NCBI GenBank assembly: GCA_903896925.1
Contig: CAITZM010000187.1
Coordinates: 1-64,000 of the forward strand
Reading direction: 5' to 3'
Length of the DNA: 64,000 bases
Origin: an uncultured Lentisphaerota bacterium
Lineage (GTDB): Bacteria > Verrucomicrobiota > Kiritimatiellia > CAIQIC01
Positions 32,639 to 42,573 of the stretch are shown here, piece after piece; the first letter of the stretch is position 1, and each line of letters starts with the position of its first letter. Below the pieces are notes generated by a model that was not told the DNA's origin, searched no databases, and saw only the letters and a list, made by a program, of their open reading frames with translations. The position numbers and the translations under genes are program-made.

Positions 32639-35600
32639 ATGAAAATTTTTGCGGCTGGATTGATGTGCGGCTGGCTGGCGCTGGCCGCCGGCGCGGCGGA
32701 AAAACCGGTCACGCTCGGCATCGAGTGCGAGGACTTCCAGTTCCTCGGCGATTGGAGTGTGGCCTACAACCCGATGCATTATTCCGGCAAGGCGATGCTC
32801 GCCAACGGCGGCCAAGGCGCGGCCACGCCGGCGGTCACCGCCGTCCAGATCCCGCGCGCGGGCCGCTATGCGCTCTGGGCGCGCGCCGTGGATTTCCCCG
32901 ACCAGCGGCCCGGCACGCGCCTGTTCAAGGTGTCCGTCGGCGGCCAGCTGACGAAGGAAACGTTTGGCCATTCCGGCAAGCCTGGTTACTCGTGGGAACC
33001 GGGCGGCGTCTTTGAGCTGCCGGCCGGTCCGGTGCTGCTCGGCATCCACGATATCGGCAAGCCCTTTGCGCGCGCCGACGCCCTCCTGCTGACGACCGAC
33101 CTCCACTTCACGCCCAGCGCCGCGCTCGGCGCGGCCCGGCACACGCGCATCAAACCCCTCGTCCTGCCGGTGCCGGGCACGGCCGATCCGTATCATGCCG
33201 CGCCGGTCGTCGCCGGCACGGGCCCGGGCCTTGCCGCGCTGGAGAACGAACACCTGCGGATCGAATTTCTGCCCGCCACCCGTGACGGCCAGATGACGGT
33301 TGCGCCGCGCGTCGCCTTCCAGCGCGACGGCGCGTGGGTGGATGCCGGCGCCGACGCCGGCGCGGAAACCTACGCGGTCGTGTCGAGCGGCAAGGCCGAA
33401 CTGAAGTTCAGCGGCTTCTATCCCTCGTGGTCCGGCGGCGCGGTGCGTCCGTTCAAGGTCCAGGCGGGCGGCACAGAACTCGCGACGCGCGCGGGCAGCG
33501 GCATGGCGGTCTGGGATGCGGGCGAGGCGCTGCGCTTCGTGCCGCAGTCGGCGCGGCGCGAGGGCGCCGTGGTGCGGCTGGACTTTTATCCGCAGCCCGC
33601 CGGAAAGTTTTCCGCGGCCTGGGAACTAAAACCGGGCGAGCACACCGCGCGCGTGACCGTGGAGTTCACGCCAACGCAGGCGGGCTCGTTCGCGCTGGGC
33701 TATCACCTGTTCTGCCAGCCAGCGCTCGCCGAGGTCGAGGAGTTGCTGCTGCCGATGATGTGGCACGGCCAGCGGTTCCCCTCCCAGCCGGTGACCTTGC
33801 TGCAGACCCACACACCGACGCCCGTCGCCCTGGTGCAACTGTCCGGCGCGCGGGTGCTCGGCGTCTGCGGCGCGGCCGAGGAGATTCCCTTCGCGTGGCC
33901 CGACCGCCAGCATCCGCTGTTCGGCCTGCTGCTGCGCAATGCCACGGGCGCGGCGCAGCCGGCGATCTACGGCCCGGTGCCCGGCACGGAGCGCGCGCGC
34001 TGCGCCGCCGGCGCGCCGCTGCGCTTCTCGTTCCGCGTGCTCGCGCAAAGCGGCGACTGGTACGCAGGCTACCGCACCGCCGCGGACGAGGTCTTCGGCT
34101 GGCGCGACTATCGCACGAACGTCGGCACGTCGCTGACCGACGCGGCGCTGAACATGATCGACCTCGTGATGGACGACAACTTCGGCGGCTGGTGGGAGCG
34201 CGCGAAGGGGCCGTACCAGATCGAGACGCTCAACGGCGCGACGCACTGCTCGCCGCTGACCGTGCTGGAGCTCTACCGCCTGACCGGCAGCGAGGAGCTC
34301 TACCGCCGCCGCACGCTGCCGACGCTGGAGTACGCGCTGTCGCGGAGCAACCCGCACTTCTCGCCGGAGCCGGCGCACACCGGCCTCATGTATCCCGCCG
34401 GCAGCCTGAGCGGGCCGATCAGCATCTTTGGCACGACGGCCTACGGCGGGCTCGCGGAACTCACGCAGCGCCGGACGCCCGCGTTCGCCGTGATCGCGCT
34501 GCCGACCAACGGCGTTAAGCTCACCGCCGGCTACGGCCACGGCCAGGAGTTCGAAGAGTGGCTGGCGCGGCACCTGTTGACCGGCGACGCCGACGCGCTC
34601 GCCAAGGCGCGGCAGCTCGCCGACACGTATCTCCAGAAGCATGTCCTCACGCCACCCGCCAGCGAGCTCTCGCCGGAGCCGTTCTTCAATGTCACGTTTG
34701 TGCCGGACTGGGAGGGCCTGCTGCGGATGTGGGAAGTGACCGGCGAGAAAAAATATCTCGATGGCGCCGCGCTCGGCGCGCGCCGGTTGATGACCAGCGT
34801 ATGGACGCAGCCCGTGGTGCCCGCGGGCGAGATGACCGTGCATCCCGGCGGCCAGTACACCGCCAGTTCGCCGAAGACCACCTGGTGGAAAGGCCCGGAC
34901 CAGTTCCGTCTCGGCTTCCCACGCCAGCCCGGCGACGCGCCCGAACACCGCACGCCAGCATGGATCCCCTCGAACGTCGGCCTCGGCTTCGAGCAGCCCT
35001 GCACCTACACCCGGATGGACAGCGGCGGGGCGCTGATCTACCAGTCCGCCTGGGCGCCGAATTTCCTGCGGCTCGCCGCCGCCACCGGCGACGCGCAGTT
35101 CGAGACCTACGCCCGCAACGCCACGCTCGGCCGCTGGGCCAACTACCCCGGCTACTACGTCGTCGGCATGACCGACCTCCCGCTCAACCCGCGCTACCCC
35201 TACCAGGGGCCGGACGTCTCATGCATCTACTATCACCACATCCTGCCGCACCTGGCGTGGACCATCGACTACCTCGTCGCCGAGGCCGCGCTGCGCTCCG
35301 GCGGCCGGATCGCCTTCCCCAGCCAGCGGCAGCACGGCTACGTCTGGTTCGACAGCCGTGAGTATGGCGCGGCGCCCGGCCAGGTGCTCGGCGTGAAGGA
35401 CGCATGGCTCTGGTTCGACCGCGGCGTCGCCCGGCTCGACAACCCGGCGCTCAACTACCTGCTCGCGCACACCGCCGACCAACTGTGCGTCGTGCTGATG
35501 AACGAGAATGCGTCCGCCGAGAAGGTCGGTGTCGACTTCCTGCCGGCCAAGCTCGGCCTCGCCGCCGGCGCCACGCCGAAACTTTCCGCCGTCACGGCGA

Positions 35601-36052
35601 CGGGCGCGAGCGTACCGGTGCATTTCGACAAGCTGCACGCCGCGCTCGAAGTGCCCGCGCGCGGCCTGGTCGTGTTGACGCTCTCCGGCGTGCACGTGAA
35701 CATCGCCGCACACACCACCGTGCCCCCGCTGGAGCGTGCCGCGCAGCCCGCGCTCGTCACCGTGCCGACCGCGGTGAAGGACATTGAGATCCGCGCCGCC
35801 GCCTTGCAGGTGCGCCCGGGCCCGTGGGACGCCTATGTCTGGTGCACCGCCAAGCCCGACCGCGTGAAGAAGGTGGTGTTCCACTACCAGCTCGGCGGTG
35901 ACTGGAAGCAGGTCGAGGACGTAGAATATCCGTTCGAACTGTCCGTGCCCGTGGCCGGCGCCGCACAGGACCTCCGCTTCCGCGTCGAAATCACCGGTGC
36001 TGACGGCCAGACCCACACCACGCCGGAAGCCCTGCTCGCCGCGCCGCGTTGA
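32639..36052 (+). CDS. Large secreted protein with predicted alpha/alpha-toroid, probable polysaccharide-active enzyme
   Basis: 1,137 residues from ATG 32639 (AGAGGA about 9 nt upstream; ATG 32633 is too close to it). Signal peptide KIFAAGLMCGWLALAAGAAE. The N-terminal ~150 residues look like a carbohydrate-binding jelly roll (GRYALWARAVDFPD, GVFELPAGPVLLGIHD). The middle, about residues 500-880, is helical with Trp/Tyr/Gly clusters typical of alpha/alpha barrels (DDNFGGWWERAKGPYQIETL, SGGALIYQSAWAPNFLRLAA, GPDVSCIYYHHILPHLAW). The C-terminal ~250 residues are beta-rich. I recognise no exact family and no certain catalytic residues. It could be a lyase, epimerase-like or glycoside hydrolase enzyme acting on extracellular glycan. 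A GH20 gene lies next door on the other strand. Confidence 0.75.
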   Translation: MKIFAAGLMCGWLALAAGAAEKPVTLGIECEDFQFLGDWSVAYNPMHYSGKAMLANGGQGAATPAVTAVQIPRAGRYALWARAVDFPDQRPGTRLFKVSVGGQLTKETFGHSGKPGYSWEPGGVFELPAGPVLLGIHDIGKPFARADALLLTTDLHFTPSAALGAARHTRIKPLVLPVPGTADPYHAAPVVAGTGPGLAALENEHLRIEFLPATRDGQMTVAPRVAFQRDGAWVDAGADAGAETYAVVSSGKAELKFSGFYPSWSGGAVRPFKVQAGGTELATRAGSGMAVWDAGEALRFVPQSARREGAVVRLDFYPQPAGKFSAAWELKPGEHTARVTVEFTPTQAGSFALGYHLFCQPALAEVEELLLPMMWHGQRFPSQPVTLLQTHTPTPVALVQLSGARVLGVCGAAEEIPFAWPDRQHPLFGLLLRNATGAAQPAIYGPVPGTERARCAAGAPLRFSFRVLAQSGDWYAGYRTAADEVFGWRDYRTNVGTSLTDAALNMIDLVMDDNFGGWWERAKGPYQIETLNGATHCSPLTVLELYRLTGSEELYRRRTLPTLEYALSRSNPHFSPEPAHTGLMYPAGSLSGPISIFGTTAYGGLAELTQRRTPAFAVIALPTNGVKLTAGYGHGQEFEEWLARHLLTGDADALAKARQLADTYLQKHVLTPPASELSPEPFFNVTFVPDWEGLLRMWEVTGEKKYLDGAALGARRLMTSVWTQPVVPAGEMTVHPGGQYTASSPKTTWWKGPDQFRLGFPRQPGDAPEHRTPAWIPSNVGLGFEQPCTYTRMDSGGALIYQSAWAPNFLRLAAATGDAQFETYARNATLGRWANYPGYYVVGMTDLPLNPRYPYQGPDVSCIYYHHILPHLAWTIDYLVAEAALRSGGRIAFPSQRQHGYVWFDSREYGAAPGQVLGVKDAWLWFDRGVARLDNPALNYLLAHTADQLCVVLMNENASAEKVGVDFLPAKLGLAAGATPKLSAVTATGASVPVHFDKLHAALEVPARGLVVLTLSGVHVNIAAHTTVPPLERAAQPALVTVPTAVKDIEIRAAALQVRPGPWDAYVWCTAKPDRVKKVVFHYQLGGDWKQVEDVEYPFELSVPVAGAAQDLRFRVEITGADGQTHTTPEALLAAPR

Positions 36053-36222
36053 ATACTTCCGCTGACGGAGCCGCGGCCGCCCGGCACGGTCCGGGACTTG
36101 CGTCTGCCGCAGCCGGCCGCAGATCGCTGTCACCGAAGGCACATACGGTTGAACGCCGTCAGGGCGTTTCCGCCCAAACGTAGTGGCAAGACCCCGGCAC
36201 CCCTCATGGCGTCCGCAGGCAT

Positions 36223-36252
36223 CCATTTCACACTTGTGCAAGTGTGAGATGG
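36223..36252. repeat. Palindrome with TCACACTTG core, copy 1
   Basis: 14-bp arms around TG with a single mismatch. It shares the core TCACAC(T/C)TG..CAAGTGTGA with copy 2, whose centre is 66 bp away. Confidence 0.8.
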
Positions 36253-36290
36253 AATTACAGAGGTAAACAACACCTGTGCACCTTTCTCCC

Positions 36291-36316
36291 ATCTCACACC
36301 TGTACAAGTGTGAGAT
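36291..36316. repeat. Palindrome with TCACACTTG core, copy 2
   Basis: 12-bp arms around TA with one mismatch. It may be a protein-binding site or part of a bidirectional terminator; there is no T-run next to it, which argues against a classical terminator. Confidence 0.78.
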
Positions 36317-36446
36317 AGTCCATCGGGACCGCTCGGGAGCTACTGGATCAGCAGCACCGGCGCCTGCCTGCAGGGTGGCGCATGGGCGCGCCCGCGTGGC
36401 GGCGCGGGCTGCAGGCCGGTCACTTTTCACCAACCGGCTGGAAACA

Positions 36447-38291
36447 CTACGGCAGGCGTTCGCGCAGCGGGCGCTGGCTGTCGTCGAGACCGCCGGGCCG
36501 GTTGCGCGCGAGCCAGACGCTGCGGTGCGCGTCCAGGATGGCGCGCAGCTCGTCGCCATCTTCCTGCCCGGTGACAGCGCGCCGGAGCCCGTGCCGGAGC
36601 ATCCGCGCGACCAGCTCGAATTCTTCGCGGACCAGCGCGGCATCGGCGCAGCGCAACTGCGCACGCGCCAGCGGTACGACAATCTCGTCCAGCCGTTGTA
36701 CCGTTTTCTCCAGTACGCCCGCCGGCAGCTTGGCGAGCCACGGCGCGAGGTCGCGCTTGTGCAGCAGGTGGAACAGCACGCTGGCATTCGCCGGCTCGAC
36801 GCCGGTCGTACGATGGAGGTCGCCGAGATCGAGCGCCAACCGGCCCATCACGCCCGCCGCGTCCTCAAACGCATGCCGGTCGAGCAGCGCGGCGAGCGGC
36901 AGCTCAGCCGCCGCAGCGGCATTCCAACTAAAGGCGGCGGCAGCGGCGAAGCCCGCGTAGCTCACAGGCAGCGGCTGCCAGTGGCCGTTATCGCCCCAGT
37001 CGGTGACGAGCAACCCTTCCGCGCCGTGTTGCAAGCCCGCTTCCGCGGCGGCGCGGATGTTGCCCTGCATGTTCGTCGTGCGGCCCGCGAGGCTGTTCCA
37101 CGACGAGGTGCCGGGACAGACCCAGAACGGCAGCCCTGCGGCGGCAAAGGTCGCGGCCTCGCGCTCGAAGGGATGCGCGGCTTCGTAACCCCAAGCCAGC
37201 GCGATCAGATCGCGCGGCAGTTCACCGACAAGTTCGGGATGCTGGAGGATGATGTCGCCCCAGAACTGCATCGTGTGTCCGCGGCGGCCCACTTCCTCGC
37301 GGATCTTCAGCAGGAATTCCAGGTAGACCCGGCCCTTGCCGCGCGCGGCGCAGGCTGAGGCGCTGCGGCCCTGGCCGAGATCCCACGTCTCGTCGCAGCC
37401 GACGTTGAAGAAGCGGCTGGAGAAATTCGGCAGCAGTTCATCGTACAGTTCGCACAGCAGGGCGAGGCCGGCGGGATTGGTCGGATCGAGGCTCAGCGGC
37501 CCGGCGCGCCGTTCGCCCCAGGGCGTCACGTAGCCGTCGGGGCACTCGGCGAGCGCGCTGTAGCGGGGCAGCTTGAGCCAGCGCGCCAGGTGGCCGAACG
37601 AATTCTGGTTCGGCACGAGTTCCACGCCGCGCTCGCGGCAGAAAAGATCCAGGCTCCGCACATCCTCCGCCGTCAGCGGGTCCGCGTATTCCCATACGTC
37701 GCGGTGGTTCCGGTAGGCAAAGGTGTGTTCGGTGTACAGCTGGACCTGGTTGAACTTCCATTCGGCCAGCCGGTCCACGAGCGCGCAGAGGGTCGCGAGG
37801 GTCGGCACCTTGTCGCGGCTCACGTCCAGCATGACACCGCGCGCGGCGTAGTCCGGCCAATCGGTGATGACACACGCCGGCAGCGCCGCCGGAAATTGGC
37901 GGAGCAGCTGCCGCAGAGTCATCAGTGCATGGCCCAACCCGGCGCGATCCGGCGCGGCCAGCCGCAGGCCAGCCGACGCGACTTCCAACCGATAGCCCTG
38001 CGGCGGCAGGCCGCAGTCATGATCCAGAAGGAGGTGCAGGATCGGGCGCGTCCTTGAGCCGGACGACCAGGGCGGCGGCTCTGCCGGAGGCGTGGCCCGG
38101 TCCTCATCCGCCAGGCGCCAGCCGCCGTGACCGGCGCGCAAGAGTTCGTTGTGCAGGCGGAAGACCAACGGTTCGAGCGCGTCCGGCGCGCCGGTGGTCG
38201 CGATCACGCCCGCCGGCGCGAGGACGCACCCGCCCGCCCGGCGCTCCAACCGGCGCGGCGGCGGCAGCAATAGGATTTCGGGCTCAACCAT
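36447..38291 (-). CDS. Glycoside hydrolase family 20 beta-N-acetylhexosaminidase
   Basis: 614 residues, ATG 38291. The first ~130 residues form the GH20b-like domain (QGYRLEVASAGLRLAAPDRAG, GLGHALMTLRQLL). The barrel then starts at ITDWPDYAARGVMLDVSRDKVP, with WKFNQVQLYTEHTFAY, VELVPNQNSFGHL and the catalytic Asp300-Glu301 pair in FFNVGCDETWD. It should release terminal GlcNAc/GalNAc from glycans. No signal peptide is visible, so it may act in the cytoplasm on imported oligosaccharides. It converges with the large secreted protein and diverges from the secreted orphan at 38407; joint glycan use is plausible but unproven. Confidence 0.9.
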   Translation of the reverse strand: MVEPEILLLPPPRRLERRAGGCVLAPAGVIATTGAPDALEPLVFRLHNELLRAGHGGWRLADEDRATPPAEPPPWSSGSRTRPILHLLLDHDCGLPPQGYRLEVASAGLRLAAPDRAGLGHALMTLRQLLRQFPAALPACVITDWPDYAARGVMLDVSRDKVPTLATLCALVDRLAEWKFNQVQLYTEHTFAYRNHRDVWEYADPLTAEDVRSLDLFCRERGVELVPNQNSFGHLARWLKLPRYSALAECPDGYVTPWGERRAGPLSLDPTNPAGLALLCELYDELLPNFSSRFFNVGCDETWDLGQGRSASACAARGKGRVYLEFLLKIREEVGRRGHTMQFWGDIILQHPELVGELPRDLIALAWGYEAAHPFEREAATFAAAGLPFWVCPGTSSWNSLAGRTTNMQGNIRAAAEAGLQHGAEGLLVTDWGDNGHWQPLPVSYAGFAAAAAFSWNAAAAAELPLAALLDRHAFEDAAGVMGRLALDLGDLHRTTGVEPANASVLFHLLHKRDLAPWLAKLPAGVLEKTVQRLDEIVVPLARAQLRCADAALVREEFELVARMLRHGLRRAVTGQEDGDELRAILDAHRSVWLARNRPGGLDDSQRPLRERLP

Positions 38292-38406
38292 GGGAGATGT
38301 TTACCACAGCCCCCGGCGCGGTTCACAGCGGTAAACGCAGCCCGGCGCGGAATGGATTGCACGCCGCCGGCGCGCGCGCTATTTTCAGCGCGGCACAAGG
38401 AAACAG

Positions 38407-39213
38407 ATGAAAGCATGGAGTGCATGTTGGGCCACGTTGTGGTTGCTGGCGCTGGGCGGCCTGGCGACGCGCGCAGACGTAGTGTCCGTGACCAATTTCA
38501 AGGACCTGCCTGTTTTGACCAACGGTCCCGGCAAAGGTTGCTACGCACTTTTTCAAGGCAAGTTGTTCGACGTGCAGGTGACCACCAACCTCGACCTGCT
38601 GGTCTACCCGGTCGAGAACGGCAAGCGCCTGGAACCCCCGATTGAGATCTATAACAGTTTTACAACCTTGGGTTCGGGTTTGAAATTCATAGGCGCCGTC
38701 AAACCGGACCCGCCCAGCCTGAATCCGCAGAAGCTGGTGTTCCGTGTCGTCACCGATCAGGGTGCGCAGCTGGTCCAGACGTGGAAATTTTCGGACGGGC
38801 TGCTCTCGGCGAGCCACTTGTTCAAGGACTACACCGGCACCGTGCCGTCCATGCACGTGGTGGTCAAATTCCCGCCGACGCCCACGCTCAAGCCGGACGC
38901 CTCGGCCGCCGAACGCAGTGCGGCCACGACCGGCTGTGCGCTGCGGTGGCGCGCCGGGCGCTCGGATGCCGCCATGAAAATCATCACCGTCCCCTATGAC
39001 CACCGGGTGCTGCTGCAGGATTACTGCGACTGGATGGAACACAAAGGACCGTGGGGCAGCCGCAAGATCACGCTCAAGCGCACCACGAGCAAAGGGCTGC
39101 TCAGCCTGGCCGGATCCGTGTACGGCTACGAGGGGGTGATCATGCTTTTCATCACACGCTTCGACCCCCTGAAGCGGGGCGAACTGCAAGGGTTCGACCT
39201 CAAGGTCGAATGA
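38407..39213 (+). CDS. Secreted protein of unknown function
   Basis: 268 residues, ATG 38407. Signal peptide: MKAWSACWATLWLLALGG followed by LATRADVV. The mature part is beta-rich with no motif I recognise. The C-terminal half is basic and ends with SVYGYEGVIMLFITRFDPLKRG. One internal Cys (TTGCALRWRAG) and one DYCDW are present. The promoter region is shared with the divergent GH20 gene (115 bp). Genuine coding is supported by length, a credible signal peptide and normal composition; function is not assignable. Confidence 0.75.
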   Translation: MKAWSACWATLWLLALGGLATRADVVSVTNFKDLPVLTNGPGKGCYALFQGKLFDVQVTTNLDLLVYPVENGKRLEPPIEIYNSFTTLGSGLKFIGAVKPDPPSLNPQKLVFRVVTDQGAQLVQTWKFSDGLLSASHLFKDYTGTVPSMHVVVKFPPTPTLKPDASAAERSAATTGCALRWRAGRSDAAMKIITVPYDHRVLLQDYCDWMEHKGPWGSRKITLKRTTSKGLLSLAGSVYGYEGVIMLFITRFDPLKRGELQGFDLKVE

Positions 39214-39287
39214 GCCCCGCCGGCCGCCGGCTGCAGTATCGGCACGGCGGAACGTTCTCACGGCGTAAATCCGGGCCGCTTTGTCCC

Positions 39288-40916
<1,629 letters not shown>

Positions 40917-40952
40917 CTCTGATTCCTCTGTTGAAGGCCGCGCGGAGCATAT

Positions 40953-41001
40953 TTTCCAAGCCGGGGAAACACAACCCCCAACTTTTTCCGAACCCGGGAA
41001 A
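40953..41001. promoter_or_regulatory. Pair of 17-bp TTTCC-N7-GGAAA dyads upstream of purH
   Basis: Sites 40953-40969 (N7 AAGCCGG) and 40985-41001 (N7 GAACCCG), offset 32 bp. Both have perfect outer arms. Confidence 0.6.
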
Positions 41002-41037
41002 AATGCCTGGCCCGGTGTCCGATCGTTGGAGGAATTG

Positions 41038-41116
41038 AACCGCCAAGACGCCAAGTTCGCCAAGTATCAGGAGGAGCTGCCTTGCTGTCTTGGCGTGCTT
41101 GGCGCCTTGGCGGTTA
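41038..41116. repeat. CGCCAAG-type inverted repeat between purH and queG
   Basis: Left arm AACCGCCAAGACGCCAAG and onward, right arm CTTGGCG...CTTGGCGCCTTGGCGGTT. The end of the right arm supplies the queG stop codon (TTA on the plus strand at 41114-41116). Confidence 0.8.
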
Positions 41117-42283
41117 ATCTGCTGGCCCCTTGCCAAGGCGCTGCAAGGCCCAGGCGGCGTGGGTGCGGACGAGTTCGTCGGCATCCGTGGCGGCGCGCTC
41201 GAGCGCCGGGCGCGCGGCGGCCAGGCCGCTGTTGCCGAGCGCGACCGCCGCATTGCGCAGCAGGCCGCGGCGCTTGGTGCGCAGCAGCGGGGTGCCGGTG
41301 AAACGCTCGCGGAAGGCGCGCTCATCCAGCGCGAGCAGCTCATCCAGGCGCGGCGCGGAAATTTCCGGCTGAAAGCGGAACACCGCGTGCAAAGCTGCGA
41401 CAGCTTGCTCTCTTGTGGGCGGGGCTTCCAGCCCCGCGGTTGGGTTAGGGTTGTTCTCGCTGGGCTGGAAGCCCCGCCCACCATGTTCTGCTTCCAGGGC
41501 AAAGCTCGCCTGGGGTTGAAGCACCGGCCAGGGGCAACTGGTCTGGCATTCGTCGCAGCCGAAAATCCAGTGACCCAGCCGGGTCCGCACATCGGCGGGG
41601 ATGTCGCCCTTGTTCTCGATCGTCAGCCAGGAGAGGCAGCGGCGGGCGTCCAGCCGGTAGGGTGCGAACAGCGCGCCGGTCGGGCAGGCGGCGGCGCAGC
41701 GGTTTTCCGCACAGCAGGCCTGCGGCTGCGGCTGGTCGTAGTCATCCAGTTCGACGTCCAGCAGCAGTTCGCCGAGCAAGAGCAGCGGACCGAAGCGCGG
41801 CGCGATCAGCATGGCGCTTTTGCCTATAAAGCCCAGCCCGGCGCGCGCGGCGTGGTCGCGTTCGAGGAGCGGCGCGGAGTCCACCCCGGCCTTCCAGGCG
41901 AGCGGCCGGCCGAGGTCGCGCCCGATGTAGCGCGCGAGCTCCTCCAGCCGCGGGGCGAGCAGGTCGTGATAGTCCGGCCCCCACGCAAAGCGCGCCACGC
42001 GCCCCCGGAGCGGATCGTCCCAATACTTGGCGGGCGGCAGTTCCGCGCCATAGGCGAGCCCAACGCACACGATGGACCTGGCGCCGGCGAGCAGGCGCGC
42101 GGGCTCGGCGCGGGTTTCCGGGTCGCGCGCCAGCCAGCCCATGCCGGCATGGCAACCCTGTTCCAGCCAGGGGATCAGCGCGTCGGCGTGCTCGGCGCGC
42201 CGGGCCGGCGCCAGGCCGACGAGGTCGAAACCCAGGGCCAACGCCTGCCGGCGGATTTTCCCGCTGTTGGTGAGCTGGTGCAT
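41114..42283 (-). CDS. queG: Epoxyqueuosine reductase
   Basis: 389 residues from ATG 42283 (MHQLTNSGKIRRQALALGFDLVG); upstream reading lacks similarity. It reduces epoxyqueuosine to queuosine in tRNA using cobalamin and two [4Fe-4S] clusters. Signatures: PWLEQGCHAGMGWLARD, ARFAWGPDYHDLL, GFIGKSAMLI, LDARRCLSWLTIENKG, FGCDECQTSCPW and C-terminal HEAT-like repeats (RNAAVALGNSGLAAARPAL). Oddities: the first ferredoxin motif reads CCAENRCAAACP, with Glu where the middle Cys of CxxCxxC normally sits, and a 20-bp inverted repeat (41415-41481) adds an in-frame insertion of roughly 22-26 residues (HGGRGFQP...GLEAPPT). The stop codon lies within a repeat. Confidence 0.93.
   Translation of the reverse strand: MHQLTNSGKIRRQALALGFDLVGLAPARRAEHADALIPWLEQGCHAGMGWLARDPETRAEPARLLAGARSIVCVGLAYGAELPPAKYWDDPLRGRVARFAWGPDYHDLLAPRLEELARYIGRDLGRPLAWKAGVDSAPLLERDHAARAGLGFIGKSAMLIAPRFGPLLLLGELLLDVELDDYDQPQPQACCAENRCAAACPTGALFAPYRLDARRCLSWLTIENKGDIPADVRTRLGHWIFGCDECQTSCPWPVLQPQASFALEAEHGGRGFQPSENNPNPTAGLEAPPTREQAVAALHAVFRFQPEISAPRLDELLALDERAFRERFTGTPLLRTKRRGLLRNAAVALGNSGLAAARPALERAATDADELVRTHAAWALQRLGKGPAD
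41415..41481. repeat. A-family paired palindrome inserted in the queG coding sequence
   Basis: Perfect 20-bp arms: 41415-41434 (GTGGGCGGGGCTTCCAGCCC) and its reverse complement at 41462-41481, with a 27-nt spacer. The element is 67 nt, stays in frame and is read as GGRGFQP...GLEAPPT in QueG. The same head GTGGGCGGG occurs in intergenic hairpins at 26451, 27542, 31974, 32186, 43931, 44580 and (inverted) 59124. Confidence 0.9.
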
Positions 42284-42573
42284 CGCGCCGATTGTAAACC
42301 AGCGGGCCCCGGGATGGAAAGCGACGACAGGCCGTACGCCGTAAAAGGGAAGAATCGGCTTGCGACGGTCAGAAGTTTCGGTGTATGTGCTGCGGTAATG
42401 TCGGCTGTACGAACTCAAGTCGCGGTGGCGCCGACAGGCGAAAGAACAGACAAGCCGCAGGGCCATCGCCACACACACGGGTTTACCCCACCCAAGTTCT
42501 GTGTGCCGCGGCACGCAGTTAGCGGGCGGGGCAGGCAAGCCAGCCTAGACGGCGGAACGGAGAAAGATGGGCG
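42284..42573. other. Divergent intergenic region between queG and the GT87-like gene
   Basis: 290 bp. I see no repeat of the families found elsewhere, no gene and no convincing promoter, except GGAGAAAGATGG just before the plus-strand start codon. Confidence 0.5.

Larger units (their letters stand above)
36053..36446. other. Intergenic region between convergent genes with two related long palindromes
   Basis: No gene. Palindrome 1 is 36223-36252 (arms CCATTTCACACTTG and CAAGTGTGAGATGG, one mismatch, 2-nt centre). Palindrome 2 is 36291-36316 (arms ATCTCACACCTG and CAAGTGTGAGAT, one mismatch, 2-nt centre). The rest shows nothing clear. Confidence 0.7.
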
